The notes beneath the pieces were generated by a model. That model did no database searches, was not told the origin of the DNA, and saw only the letters and a list, made by a program, of their open reading frames with translations. The position numbers and the translations under genes were made by a program. Positions 8,307 to 17,500 of a DNA stretch of 64,000 bases are shown here, one piece after another. The DNA lies in assembly GCF_009933255.1 (NCBI RefSeq), contig NZ_MAEI01000005.1:54813-118812 (forward strand). Reading direction: 5' to 3'. The number at the start of each line of letters is the position of its first letter. Within the stretch, counting starts at the first letter, position 1. The stretch is from Enterococcus diestrammenae. Lineage in GTDB: Bacteria > Bacillota > Bacilli > Lactobacillales > Enterococcaceae.

Positions 8307-11300
8307 TTACTTATCTTTCTTCATACCGGCTAATTCAGTATAGGTTTCTGACCGGTGTTCCATCGCTTCGACAGTCGCTTCGTACATTTCAGAAACCTTA
8401 GTTGGATCTTTTTTCACCGTATTCAAAGCTGAGAAGCGAGTTTGCTTGTTCAACAAAGCGGGGATCTTATCAAATTCAGCTTTTTTAAAGTCCAGACGGA
8501 AAGGATCTTTCCCTTTGGCTGCCAAGCGTGGGTCGTAGCGATACAATTGCCAATAACCAGATTCCACGGCTTCTACCGCCTCGTGAATGGAGTTCCCCAT
8601 CCCACCTTTAAGACCATGGGTAATACATGGAGTATAACCGATAATCAATGAAGGTCCTGGATAGGCTTCGGCTTCAATAATCGCCTTCATAGCTTGAGCT
8701 GGATTAGCCTCCATGGAAATTTGGGCTACGTAAACATTGCCATAAGTAGCGGCCATCATGCCTAAATCTTTCTTGGAAGTTGCTTTCCCCCCAGCGGCAA
8801 ACTTAGCAATCGCAGAGGTCGGTGTTGCTTTACTCATTTGACCACCGGTATTGGCGTAAACTTCATTATCCATGACAAAGATATTGATATCTTCCCCACT
8901 AGCCAAGACATGGTCAATCCCACCAAAACCAATATCATAAGCCCAACCATCGCCACCTAAAATCCATTGACTTGGTTTAGCAAAAAGATCACGATCCGCC
9001 AAAATTGCTAACAGTTCTGAATCCGTTTCTTTACTCAAAGCAGCGGTTAACTTAGCGGCCCGTTGTTGCGTACCTTCCCCTTCAGCAAAATGAAGTAACC
9101 AGTCTTCTAAAAGACTTCGGGTATCTGAATCGATGGGATTAGCACTAGCTAAAGCTGCTTCCACACGATTGGCTACCCGTTGACGACGCACCGTATTAGC
9201 CATATACATCCCAAACCCATATTCCGCATTGTCTTCAAACAGGGAGTTAGACCAAGCTGGCCCTTGCCCCAGTTCATTGGTGGTATAAGGGGAAATTGGC
9301 GCCGATGCTCCCCAAATGGAAGAACAGCCAGTAGTATTGGCAATCATCATACGGTCGCCATACAGTTGCGTCAACAATTTGATATAAGGCGTCTCGCCAC
9401 AGCCGGCACAAGCCCCAGAGAATTCCAACAATGGTTTTTCAAATTGCGAGCCACGAACAGAAGTCTTCTTCATAGGATTTTCTTTTTGACGCAAGGTCAT
9501 GGCAAAGGCCCAATCTACAGCTTCAGCTTGTTGTGTTTCATAGTCTTTCATCACCAAGGCGCTGGCTGGACAAGCTTCCACACACAATCCACAACCGGTA
9601 CAGTCTTCTAAGGACACTTGGATACGGTATTTCAAACCGTCTTTACCTTTAAAGTCCCGTACGATAAAGCCTTCTGGTGCTTGTTCCATTTCAGCTTCAT
9701 CTGCCAAAAATGGTCGAATAGCTGCATGTGGGCAGACAAAGGAACATTCATTACACATCGTACAAGCCTCGGGAATCCATTCCGGTACTTGAAGGGCGAT
9801 GCCACGTTTTTCATAGGCAGCTGTCCCTAGAGGCATCCGACCACCTAGCATCCCATTATCAATCAAATCGCCAACCGACAAATCATCCCCTTCTTGACGA
9901 GCAATAGGGTCCACGATATTGCGAACAAAGTCTGGTCGATCCTCTGAAACAGCTTCTGGAATGGGTGCCAAATCGGCCCACTCAGCAGGTACTTCGACTT
10001 TATGCAAATGTTCAAAGGTTTGATCGATGGCAGCCCGGTTGCGATCCACGATTTCTTTTGATTTTTTCAGGTAGCTCTTTTCGATTTCTGCTTTCAATAA
10101 CGGCAAGAAGGTCTCCCGATCCATGATATCCGTTACTTCAAAAAAGGCAGCCGACATGACGGTATTGATTCTGCGCCCTAAACCATTATTCATGGCAATG
10201 TGCATACCGTCGATGATATAAAACTGATTATGGTGTTGTGCCAAATACCGTTTGAGATTGGTTGGCAAATGCTTTTTGACCTGTTCTTCATCCCAGACGG
10301 TGTTTAATAGGAAGGTCCCCCCATCTCGTAACCCTTTTAACAAATCATATTTGTGGAGATAAGCCGAATTATGACAGCCGATAAAATTGGCGTTTTCCAC
10401 CAAGTAAGTCGAATCAATCGGTTTCTCTCCAAAACGTAAGTGAGAAACGGTTAAGCCCCCTGATTTTTTGGAATCATAAGCAAAGTAAGCTTGGGCATAC
10501 ATGTCTGTGTTGTCCCCAATAATCTTGATGGCTTGTTTATTGGCCCCGACTGTCCCGTCAGAACCAAAGCCCCAGAACTTGGCTTGGAATGTTCCCGGCG
10601 CCGTCAAATCTAAGATCGCAGTTTTTGGCAAACTCAAGAAAGTCACATCATCGTTAATGCCGATGGTAAAGCGAGGTTTCATGTCAGCTTCTGGTAGTTT
10701 TAGATGATCGAAGACGCCGACAATTTGATCCGGTGTTACGTCTTTTGAAGCAATCCCATAACGACCGCCAATGATTATTGGCCGATTTGGGTGGCGATAC
10801 AAGGCACTTTGGACATCCAATAACAAAGGTTCGCCATCAGCACCAGGTTCTTTAGTACGATCCAAAACCGCGATGCGTTCTACCGTATCCGGTAATTTTG
10901 CCAAGATATCCGCTGTTGGAAACGGACGATACAAATGGATATTCAAATGACCAACTTTGCGCCCTTGTTGATTCAGGTAAGCGACTGTTTGACGAATTGT
11001 TGGTGTTGCGGAACCCATGGAAATAATCACTTCAGTCGCATCTGGTGCGCCATAGTAGGTGGTTAAATCATAGTCTGTTCCCCGTAAAGCATTGATTTTA
11101 TCCATGTATTTTTTCACAATGCCTGGCATCCGGTCATAATACTGGTTGACAGTTTCTCGCGATTGGAAATAAATATCTGGGTTTTGCGCCGTTCCCGAAA
11201 TATGAGGATTGTTGGGATTCATACTCCGATTCCGAAATTCCGCCAAGGCTTCTTGGTCTACCATCGCTTTTAAATCGGCATAATCTAAAACTTCAATTTT

Positions 11301-11840
11301 TTGTAATTCATGAGAAGTGCGAAAACCATCGAAAAAGTTCACAAACGGTAGACTACCTTCAATAGCCGCTAAATGCGCCACAGCTGATAAGTCCATCACT
11401 TCTTGAACCCCTGTCTCAGCTAACATACAAAAACCAGTTTGACGCGCTGCCATCACATCGCTGTGGTCACCAAAGATACTCAACGCATTGGTAGCCACGG
11501 CTCTGGCTGCCACATGAAAGACGCTTGGAAGCAATTCGCCAGCGATTTTATACATATTCGGAATCATCAACAACAACCCTTGTGAAGCTGTGTAGGTAGT
11601 TGTTAAGGCCCCAGTTTTCAAGGATCCATGAACTGCCCCAGCCGCCCCAGCTTCAGATTGCATGACAACGACTTTAACTTTTTCATCAAAGATATTCTTT
11701 TGCCCTTTTTCCGCCCACTCATCTACGACTTCTGCCATCGTTGAACTTGGGGTGATGGGATAAATTGCAGCAACTTCGGTAAAAGCATATGAAATATATG
11801 CTGCTGCAGTATTTCCATCCATCGTTTTCATTTTCTTCAT
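8307..11840 (-). CDS. nifJ: Pyruvate:ferredoxin (flavodoxin) oxidoreductase
   Basis: Single-chain PFOR of 1,177 residues, the usual length. It converts pyruvate plus CoA to acetyl-CoA and CO2 and reduces ferredoxin or flavodoxin. The order is domain I/II (YPITPSSTMAEVVDEWAEKG), a two-[4Fe-4S] ferredoxin domain at about 690-760 (CTMCNECSFVCP and CTGCGLCVEACP), and a thiamine-diphosphate domain starting with the proximal-cluster cysteines GACAGCGETPY. GDGWAYDIGFGG and DNEVYANTGGQ bind thiamine diphosphate. The start has two nearby in-frame ATGs and a weak GAAAGAAG ribosome site. The flavodoxin gene 770 bases upstream on the same strand is a likely electron acceptor. PFOR is oxygen-sensitive and in this group is tied to anaerobic metabolism. 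Confidence 0.96.
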   Translation of the reverse strand: MKKMKTMDGNTAAAYISYAFTEVAAIYPITPSSTMAEVVDEWAEKGQKNIFDEKVKVVVMQSEAGAAGAVHGSLKTGALTTTYTASQGLLLMIPNMYKIAGELLPSVFHVAARAVATNALSIFGDHSDVMAARQTGFCMLAETGVQEVMDLSAVAHLAAIEGSLPFVNFFDGFRTSHELQKIEVLDYADLKAMVDQEALAEFRNRSMNPNNPHISGTAQNPDIYFQSRETVNQYYDRMPGIVKKYMDKINALRGTDYDLTTYYGAPDATEVIISMGSATPTIRQTVAYLNQQGRKVGHLNIHLYRPFPTADILAKLPDTVERIAVLDRTKEPGADGEPLLLDVQSALYRHPNRPIIIGGRYGIASKDVTPDQIVGVFDHLKLPEADMKPRFTIGINDDVTFLSLPKTAILDLTAPGTFQAKFWGFGSDGTVGANKQAIKIIGDNTDMYAQAYFAYDSKKSGGLTVSHLRFGEKPIDSTYLVENANFIGCHNSAYLHKYDLLKGLRDGGTFLLNTVWDEEQVKKHLPTNLKRYLAQHHNQFYIIDGMHIAMNNGLGRRINTVMSAAFFEVTDIMDRETFLPLLKAEIEKSYLKKSKEIVDRNRAAIDQTFEHLHKVEVPAEWADLAPIPEAVSEDRPDFVRNIVDPIARQEGDDLSVGDLIDNGMLGGRMPLGTAAYEKRGIALQVPEWIPEACTMCNECSFVCPHAAIRPFLADEAEMEQAPEGFIVRDFKGKDGLKYRIQVSLEDCTGCGLCVEACPASALVMKDYETQQAEAVDWAFAMTLRQKENPMKKTSVRGSQFEKPLLEFSGACAGCGETPYIKLLTQLYGDRMMIANTTGCSSIWGASAPISPYTTNELGQGPAWSNSLFEDNAEYGFGMYMANTVRRQRVANRVEAALASANPIDSDTRSLLEDWLLHFAEGEGTQQRAAKLTAALSKETDSELLAILADRDLFAKPSQWILGGDGWAYDIGFGGIDHVLASGEDINIFVMDNEVYANTGGQMSKATPTSAIAKFAAGGKATSKKDLGMMAATYGNVYVAQISMEANPAQAMKAIIEAEAYPGPSLIIGYTPCITHGLKGGMGNSIHEAVEAVESGYWQLYRYDPRLAAKGKDPFRLDFKKAEFDKIPALLNKQTRFSALNTVKKDPTKVSEMYEATVEAMEHRSETYTELAGMKKDK

Positions 11841-12613
11841 GGTTTTAACTTCTTTCTATCCAATTGTTTTCTCAGATGCGCTTGCCTCTGAGAATCTATC
11901 ATATTTTCATTGTCATCTAGGAACGGAACAACCTTTGCTCCTTAAAACTAACCAGCATGAAATTTCAGCACAGGTTTCTCTCTAACGCTTCTACGCTATT
12001 CACAAGATTAGTCTCAGTCTTATCCTAGATTCCCATTTTTTGAAATATTTTTTGGTCACTGTTGCTGTCATCAAGTAAGATTCGAGATACTGTCACTCAG
12101 TATTCCCCAATCTTTCAAAAGGCTCCAAAAAAACAGTGTCACAATACTCTAATTTAGCTAAATCTTCCACTATCGTCAAGTCGAAATCCAGCAAATTAAC
12201 CACCGCAAACTTCTCTCATAAGCGCTTTACTTACAGTCTGAAGCACGTTTGAACAAGGCGTTGTCCACCATCCGCACTAGAAAAGCCCCATAGCCATCGC
12301 TTCGAACTTTTCTGACTGGCATTTGCCAACCTATTTTCCCTGACTTATCTTAGCGAAAAATTTCTCCACTTATAATTGGGAAATCGAACCAGCAGTTAAT
12401 AATTTCATAAGGTTTAGATTAATTCTCTTCTACTAATGTTAGCAAAATTCGTGCCTTATCTATCCATTTGTAAGATAACAGATTGACTAGCCTGAAAATT
12501 AGTCGCCAGCCGCGGAGCTTCCAGACGATCCGATTTTTTTGATAGTTATCGCTGTTTAAAAACCGTGGCTATTTCTGGTTTGCAGCCTTGCTAGTTTTCA
12601 ATCTTTTCGCAAA
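11841..12613 (-). other. Long AT-rich region upstream of nifJ without a gene
   Basis: About 770 bases between nifJ and the flavodoxin gene. No convincing open frame, terminator or RNA gene was found. Scattered TTCACAA and TTGTGACA half-sites (near 12,000 and 12,135) resemble halves of Rex operators but do not pair into a full site. A stretch near 12,520 (CCAGACGATCCGATTTTTTT) weakly resembles the terminal arm of the dispersed repeat at 16.8 kb. Confidence 0.4.
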
Positions 12614-13063
12614 TTAAGTACCGGCAGCAATTAACCCTTTAACAAAAGCTGCCAACACTTTGGCATCTTCATCATCGGCTTCATTTTCGATTTTCACAGT
12701 TTCGGCACCGTTTTGGGCACCAGCTTGTTGAAAGGCTTCCGCAAAGTCATCTGCTGCTTTACAAAAATAATCTGGGTACAATTCACTATCGCCGGATCCG
12801 ACTACACCAAAGACTTTTCCAGCTAAGTCTTGATCTGGCAGCTCATCATAGAAATCTTCAAAGTCAAAGGGAATTTCCCCATCATTGTAAGTATAAGTTG
12901 CTACTACACAAATATCAGCATCTTCAAAAATATCACTATCGGCATCATCTGCTTCGAAGCGTTGGACATCGATCCCTTGCTCAGTAAAATTCTCTTCCAA
13001 GATTTCAGCGATGCCTTCCGTGTTTCCAGTCATACTTGCGTAAACAATTTTTGCTAATGTCAT
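12614..13063 (-). CDS. Flavodoxin (short chain)
   Basis: A 149-residue FMN-binding electron carrier. The phosphate-binding loop is visible as ASMTGNTEGIAEILEE at residues 9-24. The second flavin loop follows in VATYTYNDGEIPFDF and the third in VVGSGDSELYPDYFCKA. The protein is very acidic, as expected for a partner of PFOR. The frame can be extended 26 codons upstream to 13141, but GGAAGGAAG just before ATG 13063 and the family N-terminus (MTLAKIVYAS) fix the start. Its position upstream of nifJ suggests it takes electrons from PFOR. Whether it also feeds the neighbouring YgfK or xanthine dehydrogenase is open. Confidence 0.92.
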   Translation of the reverse strand: MTLAKIVYASMTGNTEGIAEILEENFTEQGIDVQRFEADDADSDIFEDADICVVATYTYNDGEIPFDFEDFYDELPDQDLAGKVFGVVGSGDSELYPDYFCKAADDFAEAFQQAGAQNGAETVKIENEADDEDAKVLAAFVKGLIAAGT

Positions 13064-13275
13064 GTTGCTTCCTTCCCTTCGCTTCTCGTTTTGTAAGCGT
13101 TCGCTATTTGTTGTTTTACAAATAACCAACCTTTTGAACACCCTTACTATACCACTTTGAGAACGCTATCTCAATATTTTTTAGGTTAAATAAATATTTT
13201 TTTGAATCCCTTAGATAAACTAGCTTTTTTACGCACACCCCCCTCATTTTTGGGAATCCCTCTCCTAAACAAACA

Positions 13276-13303
13276 AGAGACCGAATCAACTGATTCGGCC
13301 TCT
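13276..13303 (-). terminator. Terminator downstream of ygfJ
   Basis: AGAGACCGAATC (13276-13287) pairs with GATTCGGCCTCT (13292-13303) with one mismatch. On the minus strand TTGTTTGTTT follows. It ends the xdh-ygfJ transcript before the flavodoxin gene. Confidence 0.7.
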
Positions 13304-13343
13304 AGACAGTAACGACAGTGCGGCGACAAATGATAGTGCGCTA

Positions 13344-13955
13344 TTAAGTTACAGAAGGTTCTTCGAGCAAATTTTGATAATCTTCTGGTGTATCGACATC
13401 CATCAATAGGCGGCTAGCTACGGGAAACGTCAACCAATTATTGGGAAAGCGGTCGCGCACTTGACGCCCACCACGATCACCGGTCACTCGTAACAATTCA
13501 TCAAAATAATGACTGCCGAAGAAAATAGGTGTCGCAGGCTGCGCTTCTCTGGTGGGAAAGACAATCTTGTCCACTTCCCCTTTTTTTATTAACGTCATCA
13601 AAATATCTCTGGTCAACAACGGCTGATCCGCTGTCAAAAAAATCACCCCTTGCCCTTCCACTTGAGCTGTGCCTAAACGAACACTGGCACTTTGCCCGCG
13701 GTCAGATGCATTGTTTTCGATCACGACAACCTGTTTGGGGATTTTTAGATGGACTAAATCTTCAGGTTTGATTACTAAAACTACTTTACCAAAGCCAACC
13801 GACTGCACGAGTTGGATGGTGCGTTCCAAAAAAGTTGCCTCCTGAAAAGGTAAGAACAATTTATTCTGTTGCATCCGTGATGAATGGCCGCTAGCCATAA
13901 TAACCGCCGTAACATCCGCTTTTTTCGTAGGGATCACCTCCTTCGATTGCTGCAC
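13344..13955 (-). CDS. ygfJ: YgfJ/MocA-like nucleotidyltransferase, molybdenum hydroxylase accessory protein
   Basis: A GT-A-fold nucleotidyltransferase of the MobA/MocA group, thought to modify molybdopterin for molybdenum hydroxylases. Visible motifs are the nucleotide-binding N-terminus VIMASGHSSRMQQNKLFLPF, the metal-binding FLTADQPLLT, and RGGRQVRDRFP with MDVDTPEDY near the end. It lies 45 bases after xdh on the same strand, so it is probably cotranscribed with its client. The start is unusual. The longest frame begins at GTG 13955 without a ribosome site. A perfect 13-base match to the 16S 3' end lies at 13931-13943, eight bases (from GGAGG) before ACG AAA AAA at 13928. ACG may be a non-standard start or a mutated ATG. 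Confidence 0.85.
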   Translation of the reverse strand: MQQSKEVIPTKKADVTAVIMASGHSSRMQQNKLFLPFQEATFLERTIQLVQSVGFGKVVLVIKPEDLVHLKIPKQVVVIENNASDRGQSASVRLGTAQVEGQGVIFLTADQPLLTRDILMTLIKKGEVDKIVFPTREAQPATPIFFGSHYFDELLRVTGDRGGRQVRDRFPNNWLTFPVASRLLMDVDTPEDYQNLLEEPSVT

Positions 13956-14000
13956 TTTTTTTAGCTTAACCCACGTTTTATTGGGGTTTTTCTGAGAAAT

Positions 14001-16574
14001 TTATTTCCGCCGTTTTTGATATGGAGTATCGCTGATTGGCAATGTCGGCCGTAAGTGACCATCATAAGCTAGATAAGCGGCAGCAATCGCCGGTGCAGTT
14101 GGAATCGTTGCTAGTTCACCAACCCCTTTGACGCCATATGCCAATCCCTCATGGATCCCTTCTGCTTGTACAAAGCGAATAGCTATTTCGGGAACTTTGG
14201 TAGCATCGAGCAGCCCAAGGTTGGCATAGCGCGCTTTGACATAGCCATCTTCAAGAGCAAAGTTTTCCGTCAATGCATACCCCATACCCATGACGATTCC
14301 CCCTTCAATTTGACCTTCACAGGCCCGCGGGTTGACGACTTGCCCGACATCGTAAGCGGCTATAACTTTATCCAATTTCCCTTTGTCATCCAAAGTCACA
14401 ACTTCAGCTGCATAGCCATAACCAGCGTGACTGACTGGGTTCTTTTTATCATTCACCAAAGGATCGGTTTTTGCTGAGTACTCACCGTAATACTCGCGAC
14501 CTTCCAAATCTGCCATGCCATACCCCATATCCAAATCCACACGTAGTTGACTGCAGGCCCGGCGACAAGCTTCCCCGGTGAACAAGGACTGCCGGGATGC
14601 CGTCGTGGTACCAGAGTTTGGTGTACGAGCGGTATCCGGAGCCTCAGCGACAATCAGCTCTGGTGCAATATCCAAAGTTTCACAGGCAATTTGGGTAATA
14701 ACGGTAGCCAGACCTTGACCGATACAGGCAGCACTGGTGCGCAAGTGAATTTTGCCGCCTTCGACAGAGACGATACAGCGACCGACATCAGGTAGCCCAA
14801 CCCCGATCCCACTGTTTTTAAAGAAACAGGAAATGCCCGCCGTGGTAGCTTTTTCATAATCTTCTTTGACGTTTAACAACGCTTCTTTTAAAGCGGCATT
14901 TTTAGAGACCAACTGACCATTTGGTAAAGTGTCCCCATAGCCCACCGCATTACGCCAACGAATTTCCCATTGGGAAATGCCGACTTTTTGCGCTAATAAA
15001 TTAAGGTTATTTTCGATGGCAAATGCCGTCTGACAGACACCGAATCCTCGGAAAGCGCCACAAGGGGGATTATTGGTATAAACAGCAAAGCCTTCAATGT
15101 CGATATCTTGGTATTTATACGGTCCCGCCGCATGAGTACAGGCTCGTTGTAAGACAGGTCCACCCAAGGAAGCATAAGCCCCAGTATCGGCGTAGATTAC
15201 GGCTTTCATCGCTGTCAGATTGCCTTCCTCATCACAACCTGTCGTAAAGTCCATTTCCATCCCATGACGTTTTGGATGGACCATCAGGGACTCTTCCCGA
15301 CTAAACAAGACCTTCACCGGCTGTTGTAACAGATAAGCCGCCAATGAGGCGTGGTGTTGGACACTCATATCTTCTTTCCCACCAAAACCACCACCAACTA
15401 GTTGTCCTTGAACATGAACCTGCTCTTTTTCTAAGCCTAACATTCGAGCGACTTCTCGCTGTTCATCATAAATACTTTGACCAGCACTATAAAGTAAGAT
15501 GCCGTCGCCTTCAGGCTGGGCAATCGCACATTCCGGTTCCATAAAAGCGTGTTCATTGATAGGCACCGAGTAATGCTCAGTTACGACATGGGCGGAAGCC
15601 GCCAATTTTTCTGCGACATTGCCACGAATTAAGTGTTCATGACTCAAGAGGTTCCCCCGTTCATGAAGTTTTGGTGCCCCATCAGCCAAGCCTGCTTCAC
15701 AACTGAGTATCGGCGTCAATTCCTCATACTCAATGTCGACTAAGGCTTTGATTCTTGCCAGACTAGCTTTTGATTTTGCCACTACTAAGCAAATAGCGTC
15801 CCCTACATAACGGGTGATGTCCCCTTCTGGAATCATGACATCCCAGTCCGAAATAAATTCCAAATGGCCAATTTTATTATTTCCAGGTACATCAGCTGCG
15901 GTAAAGACTGCGACACACTCAGGATCAGCCAAGGCCGCCGCTTTATTGATTTTTACCACCCGAGCCCGAGGATAGGCGCTCCGAACTGCACTCGCATACA
16001 GCATCCCAGGGACAGTGATATCATCCACATAGATCCCAGTGCCCAAGGTTTTTTCAACAGCATCTACCCGCTTCATATCATGCCCCAATTTACCATCAGA
16101 AGTTTCATCAGGAATCGGTGTCTCTTCTCGCAACATCTTAGCAGCTAATTGAATGCCTTCGATGATTTTCACATAACCTGTGCAACGGCAAATATTGCTT
16201 CGAACCCCTTTTCGAATTTCTTCCTCAGTTGGATCTGGTTTTTTACCCAAAAATCCCAGTGCCGAAACGACAAATCCCGGGACACAATAGCCGCATTGAA
16301 CAGCTCCAGTTTTGGCAAAAGCATAAGCAAAGACGTCCTTTTGTCGCTGCGTAATCCCTTCTACCGTCGTAATTTCTTTGCCGTCAACTTTTGCTAAAGT
16401 AAACAAACAAGATTTGGAAGCCTTTCCATTAATCAGCACGGTACAAGCGCCGCAAGCCCCTTGATCGCAGCCATCTTTGGTACCCGTCAATCCTAGATCA
16501 TCCCGGAGAAAATGCATCAATTTTTTATCTTCTTGTGCAGTCACCGGTTGTCCATTTACGGTAAATGTATACAT
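14001..16574 (-). CDS. xdh: Selenium-dependent-type xanthine dehydrogenase (2Fe-2S plus Moco fusion)
   Basis: About 857 residues. Residues 1-80 form a plant-type [2Fe-2S] domain with Cys36, 41, 44 and 56. The second, all-helical [2Fe-2S] domain has Cys94, 97, 129 and 131 (QCGYCVPG, CRCTGY). The rest is the molybdopterin-binding part, with GQLVGGGFGGKEDM, AFRGFGVCQTAF and GVKGVGEL, which carries the probable catalytic glutamate. No FAD domain is present. This fused, FAD-less layout matches the family found in genomes with Se-Moco markers, whose E. faecalis member oxidises xanthine in a SelD-dependent way. The selenium is a labile ligand, not selenocysteine, and no in-frame TGA is seen. An AGAGGTG ribosome site supports ATG 16574 over ATG 16595. 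Confidence 0.93.
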   Translation of the reverse strand: MYTFTVNGQPVTAQEDKKLMHFLRDDLGLTGTKDGCDQGACGACTVLINGKASKSCLFTLAKVDGKEITTVEGITQRQKDVFAYAFAKTGAVQCGYCVPGFVVSALGFLGKKPDPTEEEIRKGVRSNICRCTGYVKIIEGIQLAAKMLREETPIPDETSDGKLGHDMKRVDAVEKTLGTGIYVDDITVPGMLYASAVRSAYPRARVVKINKAAALADPECVAVFTAADVPGNNKIGHLEFISDWDVMIPEGDITRYVGDAICLVVAKSKASLARIKALVDIEYEELTPILSCEAGLADGAPKLHERGNLLSHEHLIRGNVAEKLAASAHVVTEHYSVPINEHAFMEPECAIAQPEGDGILLYSAGQSIYDEQREVARMLGLEKEQVHVQGQLVGGGFGGKEDMSVQHHASLAAYLLQQPVKVLFSREESLMVHPKRHGMEMDFTTGCDEEGNLTAMKAVIYADTGAYASLGGPVLQRACTHAAGPYKYQDIDIEGFAVYTNNPPCGAFRGFGVCQTAFAIENNLNLLAQKVGISQWEIRWRNAVGYGDTLPNGQLVSKNAALKEALLNVKEDYEKATTAGISCFFKNSGIGVGLPDVGRCIVSVEGGKIHLRTSAACIGQGLATVITQIACETLDIAPELIVAEAPDTARTPNSGTTTASRQSLFTGEACRRACSQLRVDLDMGYGMADLEGREYYGEYSAKTDPLVNDKKNPVSHAGYGYAAEVVTLDDKGKLDKVIAAYDVGQVVNPRACEGQIEGGIVMGMGYALTENFALEDGYVKARYANLGLLDATKVPEIAIRFVQAEGIHEGLAYGVKGVGELATIPTAPAIAAAYLAYDGHLRPTLPISDTPYQKRRK

Positions 16575-16821
16575 TTGGCACACCTCTATATCCATTTTTT
16601 TCTTATCACATTTATTATTATAGCACCTAAAAATTATTTTGGCTTACAAATTTAAATTTTTTGATAGCGTTTTTATGTTTTTTTATTTTGCTGTTTTCGG
16701 GATCCTTTTTTCACAAATAAAAAGGGATAATCCCGTCTTTATCCGCACCTTCTTTCACGAGATAACGAAAAATGCCTGACTGATAAAACTCATTTTATTC
16801 TCATAATTCAATAACAAAAAT

Positions 16822-17090
16822 CGGACAGACTCGCTTCTGGAGCATCCCTCAAGTTATGGTGGGACCGGCTAAAGCCAAACAAAATTCATATTTGGATATT
16901 TGGCATTGGCCTTGCTGAAGTCAAACTGGTTAGAAATCCGTCAAAAACCAGGCGGATAACAACCAATAATTTGCTAGCTCACCTTAGTGATTTCTGCTTA
17001 GGTGAACTGTATGCGAATGTTCCTTTGGCCCTCAGACATCCTTAACACTACAACTCAAGGGATGCTCCTCTCGCAAGTCTACCCGGTTTT
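16822..17090. repeat. MITE-like element with inverted ends, about 270 bp
   Basis: Left arm from 16828 (AGACTCGCTTCTGGAGCATC and CCTCAAGTT) is the inverted complement, with scattered mismatches, of the right arm at about 17053-17080 (AACTCAAGGGATGCTCCTCT, CGCAAGTCT). Inside, 16980-17020 read on the minus strand contains CACCTAAGCAGAAATCACTA, the block shared with copies near 7.33, 17.24 and 43.08 kb. There is no transposase frame inside. It lies in the 900-base gap between xdh and mutS2. A short non-autonomous repeat of the kind known in enterococci is the best reading. Confidence 0.55.
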
Positions 17091-17149
17091 AGCGATAATT
17101 ATTTGAATCTTTTCACCTTAATCTCCTTTTGAAAAGTAGCAAACCTATC

Positions 17150-17275
17150 ATGAAAAAGGTGAAATTTTTATGCAGCAGAATTAATGTGACAGTAGCTTTC
17201 AAGATTGAGCTGGCTATAAATTCGTTGCGCATACAATTACATCTAAGCAGAAACCGCTAAGATGAACTTCCAATG
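17150..17275 (+). repeat. Second copy of a dispersed intergenic repeat
   Basis: CAGCAGAATTAATGTGACAG, TAGCTTTCAAGATTG and GCTATAAA, followed by CATCTAAGCAGAAACCGCTA, align block by block with 42.97-43.10 kb. The final block also matches the inverted copy inside the element just to the left and the partial copy at 7.32 kb. No coding potential was seen. Confidence 0.6.
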
Positions 17276-17431
17276 ACAAATTGCTTTCTATTTGGCATTT
17301 GTCGGTCTTGCTTTCGTCGAACGATTTTCTAGAGCGGCTAAATGATTATTTTGATTCGCCAATCCTAATCATCAACCCCTTTTAATAGCAATATTTCGAT
17401 ATTATTAAAAACGCACACAATACTATCTACG

Positions 17432-17478
17432 AAAAAAAGATGGGGAACATGAGGATTTCCTCTAGTTCGCCATCTTTT
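17432..17478 (-). terminator. Terminator of the MutS2-like gene
   Basis: AAAAGATGGGGAAC (17435-17448) pairs with GTTCGCCATCTTTT (17465-17478), one mismatch. The minus strand continues with a T run. It lies about 23 bases after the mutS2-like stop codon. Confidence 0.75.
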
Positions 17479-17500
17479 ACCCATTTAGCTTGTTTCGATC

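Noticed and set aside
9180..9611. Rightward 143-codon frame inside nifJ
   Set aside because: Antisense to the Fe-S and thiamine domains of nifJ. No ribosome site and no family resemblance.
14001..16574. Selenocysteine insertion in xanthine dehydrogenase
   Set aside because: No in-frame TGA is present. In this family selenium is a labile ligand of the molybdenum centre, not a coded residue.
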